Assembly: GCA_035531955.1 (NCBI GenBank)
Contig: DATKRZ010000049.1
Span: 1 to 6,110 of the forward strand
Direction of reading: 5' to 3'
Origin: Bog-756 sp035531955
GTDB lineage: Bacteria; Actinomycetota; Acidimicrobiia; Acidimicrobiales; RAAP-2
Length of the DNA: 6,110 bases
Part shown: in pieces, positions 4,618 through 6,110 of the stretch
Layout of the letters: each line of letters begins with the position of its first letter
How positions within the stretch are numbered: position 1 is the stretch's first letter
Made by a program: the position numbers and the translations under genes
Notes under the pieces: generated by a model
Seen by the model: the letters and a program-made list of their open reading frames with translations, nothing else
What the model was told of the DNA's origin: nothing
Databases searched by the model: none

Positions 4618-5361
4618 TCAGGGAACGGTGAACACCTCGGGCCCGTTCTCGGTGACCGCGATGGTGTGCTCGAAATGGGCGGACAGCCGCCCATCGGCGG
4701 TCACCACGCTCCATCCGTCGTCGAGCTGCTCGGTACCCGGCCCCCCGGCGTTCACCATCGGCTCCACCGCGAAGACCATCCCCGACTTCAGCATCGGCCC
4801 CGGGGTGCCCGGCCAGTAGTTGGGGACCTGGGGATCCTCGTGCATGGCCGTCCCGATCCCGTGGCCGACGTATTCGCGGACCACGGAGAACCCGGCCGCC
4901 TCGGCCACCTGCTGGACGGCCCGGCCCACCTCGTGGAGGCGGTTCCCCTCGGTGAGCTGCTCGATGCCGGCGAACAGGCTGGCCTTGGTCACCTCCATCA
5001 GCCGGGTGGCCTCGGTGGAGACCTCCCCTACCCCGGTCGTATAGGCGGCGTCGCCGTGGTAGCCCTCGACGATGGCCCCGCAGTCGATGGAAATGATGTC
5101 GCCCTCGACCAGCACTACCTCCGGGGACGGGATCCCGTGGACGATCATCGAATTGGGCGAGGTGCAGACCACCGCCGGAAAGCCGTGATAGTTGAGGAAG
5201 TTCGACTTGGCGTCCCGCTTCTCGAGGACCTCCCGGGCCACCCGATCGATGTCCTCGGTGGTCACCCCGGGCCGGATGATGGCCCGGGTGGCCTCGTGGA
5301 TCTCCGCCACCACCTGTCCGGCCCGGCGCATTTTGGCCAGCTCGTCCCGATTCCGTCTCAT
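4618..5361 (-). CDS. map: type I methionine aminopeptidase
   Basis: This enzyme removes the initiator methionine from nascent proteins in the cytoplasm using two metal ions. The 247-residue protein shows the complete type I active site: H75 in VHGIP, metal ligands D93 (SIDCGA) and D104 (YHGDAA), H167 in GHGIG, H174 in MHEDP, E200 in AVEPM and E231 in EHT. It lacks the N-terminal zinc-finger or SH3-binding extension seen in some homologues. The ATG at 5361-5359 lies 13 bases after adk and has no clear Shine-Dalgarno, so translation may be coupled to adk. The adk-map pair downstream of secY is a common bacterial arrangement. Ribosomal proteins made by this cluster are among its expected substrates. 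Confidence 0.97.
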   Translation of the reverse strand: MRRNRDELAKMRRAGQVVAEIHEATRAIIRPGVTTEDIDRVAREVLEKRDAKSNFLNYHGFPAVVCTSPNSMIVHGIPSPEVVLVEGDIISIDCGAIVEGYHGDAAYTTGVGEVSTEATRLMEVTKASLFAGIEQLTEGNRLHEVGRAVQQVAEAAGFSVVREYVGHGIGTAMHEDPQVPNYWPGTPGPMLKSGMVFAVEPMVNAGGPGTEQLDDGWSVVTADGRLSAHFEHTIAVTENGPEVFTVP

Positions 5362-5374
5362 CGCAGCCAGTGTC

Positions 5375-6055
5375 TCATGCCAGCTGCCGGCCTCGGCGGC
5401 CGCGCCGTTCCTCGATGGCTTTGATCATCCGACGGGTCACCGAGTCGGGAGCCCCGGTGCCGCTGACCGAGGCCAGCTGGTCCCGCTTCTGGTACCAGTC
5501 GATGAGCGGCGCGGTCTGGCGTTCGTAGAGCTCGAGGCGGCGGGTGATGGCCTCTTCCTGGTCGTCCTGGCGCTGGATCACCTCGCCGCCACAGACGTCA
5601 CACGTCCAGTTGATCAGCGGTGGAGTGCTGGTCGAGTAGTTCGCCCCGCAGTCGACGCACACCCGTCGGGCCGCCAGGCGTCGCAGGACCTGGTTGGTCG
5701 GGACCTCGATGTCAACGGCGGCATCGAGCTGCAACGGGTTGAGGGTGGCGGCCAGCTCCTCAGCTTGGGCCACCGTGCGGGGGCAGCCGTCGAGAACGAA
5801 CCCCCGGGCCCGCACGTCGCTCTCGTTGAGCCGCCGGGCCACCATCTCCATGATGAGATCGTCGCCCAGCAGCTCGCCCCGATCCATCTGATCCTTGGCC
5901 TTGATGCCCAGGGGGGTCCCTTGTTTCACCGCCGCCCGCAGCATGTCCCCGGTGGAGACGTGCGGCACGACGTAGTGATGGGAGAGGCGCACACACTGTG
6001 TCCCCTTGCCCGCCCCCTGTTTGCCGAGGACAATGAGCCTGGCGCCGGGTACCAC
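5375..6055 (-). CDS. adk: adenylate kinase with four-cysteine LID
   Basis: Adenylate kinase interconverts AMP + ATP and 2 ADP in the cytoplasm. The 226-residue protein has the P-loop GKQGAGKGTQ (11-20, K17), the AMP-binding STGD (34-37), the DGCPRT segment (89-94) and a long LID. The LID has C133, C136, C152 and C155 in two CxxC pairs, implying structural zinc. It is followed by RQDD (162-165) and TRRLELY (171-177). The C-terminus ends in an arginine-rich tail (217-224). Two positions differ from the usual GPPGAGKGTQ and DGFPRT: KQ for PP, and C91 for Phe. The start is a GTG at 6055-6053 directly abutting the secY stop (TAAGTG). The only nearby purine-rich site, GAGGG, is about 13 bases off, so reinitiation after secY is likely. 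Confidence 0.97.
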   Translation of the reverse strand: MVPGARLIVLGKQGAGKGTQCVRLSHHYVVPHVSTGDMLRAAVKQGTPLGIKAKDQMDRGELLGDDLIMEMVARRLNESDVRARGFVLDGCPRTVAQAEELAATLNPLQLDAAVDIEVPTNQVLRRLAARRVCVDCGANYSTSTPPLINWTCDVCGGEVIQRQDDQEEAITRRLELYERQTAPLIDWYQKRDQLASVSGTGAPDSVTRRMIKAIEERRGRRGRQLA

Positions 6056-6110
6056 TTACTTGAGGAAGCCCTCGTAGTTTCGCATCATGAGCTGGCTGTC
6101 GATCTGCTTC
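6056..6110 (-). CDS. secY: protein translocase subunit SecY, C-terminal end (cut by window edge)
   Basis: The last 17 residues and the TAA stop are present: KQIDSQLMMRNYEGFLK. This is the conserved cytosolic C-terminal tail of actinobacterial-type SecY, the channel subunit of the SecYEG translocon in the plasma membrane. The rest lies beyond 6110. The stop codon is followed without a gap by the adk GTG, consistent with the secY-adk-map order. The stretch is short, but motif and position agree. Confidence 0.9.
   Translation of the reverse strand, partial: KQIDSQLMMRNYEGFLK

Noticed and set aside
4666..5424. A 252-codon plus-strand open frame opposite map
   Set aside because: It is a shadow of the map gene, which has all metal ligands on the minus strand. 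No ribosome-binding site or motif supports the antisense frame.
1..6110. Search for mobile elements, CRISPR repeats, tRNA/rRNA genes, toxin-antitoxin or defence genes
   Set aside because: No terminal repeats, transposase motifs, regularly spaced repeats or RNA-gene signatures were seen. Coding sequence of conserved housekeeping genes fills nearly the whole window.

Overview
This is a high-GC bacterial window holding the 3' half of a spc/alpha ribosomal-protein gene cluster. Every gene lies on the minus strand, so transcription runs from position 6110 down to 1. In that order the genes are secY (last 18 codons), adk, map, infA, rpmJ, rpsM, rpsK, rpsD, rpoA, rplQ, truA and rplM (first 30 codons). 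Appending truA and then rplM to the rplQ end of the alpha cluster is typical of Actinomycetota. The bL36 and uS4 proteins carry complete zinc-cysteine sets and the adenylate kinase has a four-cysteine LID. The cysteine-bearing uS4 in particular differs from the cysteine-free uS4 I recall from Streptomyces-type actinobacteria. A deep-branching actinobacterium such as Acidimicrobiia is therefore my best guess, by inference and not by search.

Layout: secY, adk and map are tightly packed (gaps of 0 and 13 bases). A 244-base non-coding stretch follows (4374-4617). It carries a terminator-like stem just after map, a promoter candidate whose -10 and -35 regions sit in small palindromes, three consecutive leader hairpins, and a strong Shine-Dalgarno in front of a probable CTG start for infA. 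After infA, an 81-base gap with a GC-rich stem leads to rpmJ. Then rpsM, rpsK, rpsD, rpoA, rplQ and truA run on with gaps of 38, -1, 30, 89, 6 and -4 bases. A 116-base gap separates truA from rplM and holds weak promoter and hairpin candidates. No gene-free stretch exceeds 300 bases.

The genes work together in protein synthesis and export. SecY forms the translocon. Adk balances adenine nucleotides. MetAP trims the initiator methionine. IF-1 takes part in initiation. bL36, uS13, uS11, uS4, bL17 and uL13 are ribosomal proteins. RpoA is the RNA polymerase alpha subunit, and TruA pseudouridylates tRNA anticodon arms.

I see no mobile element, CRISPR array, RNA gene, defence system or other accessory cargo. 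The gene content is ordinary housekeeping. The items worth a second look are in the map-infA region: the start codon, the palindromic promoter and the structured leader.
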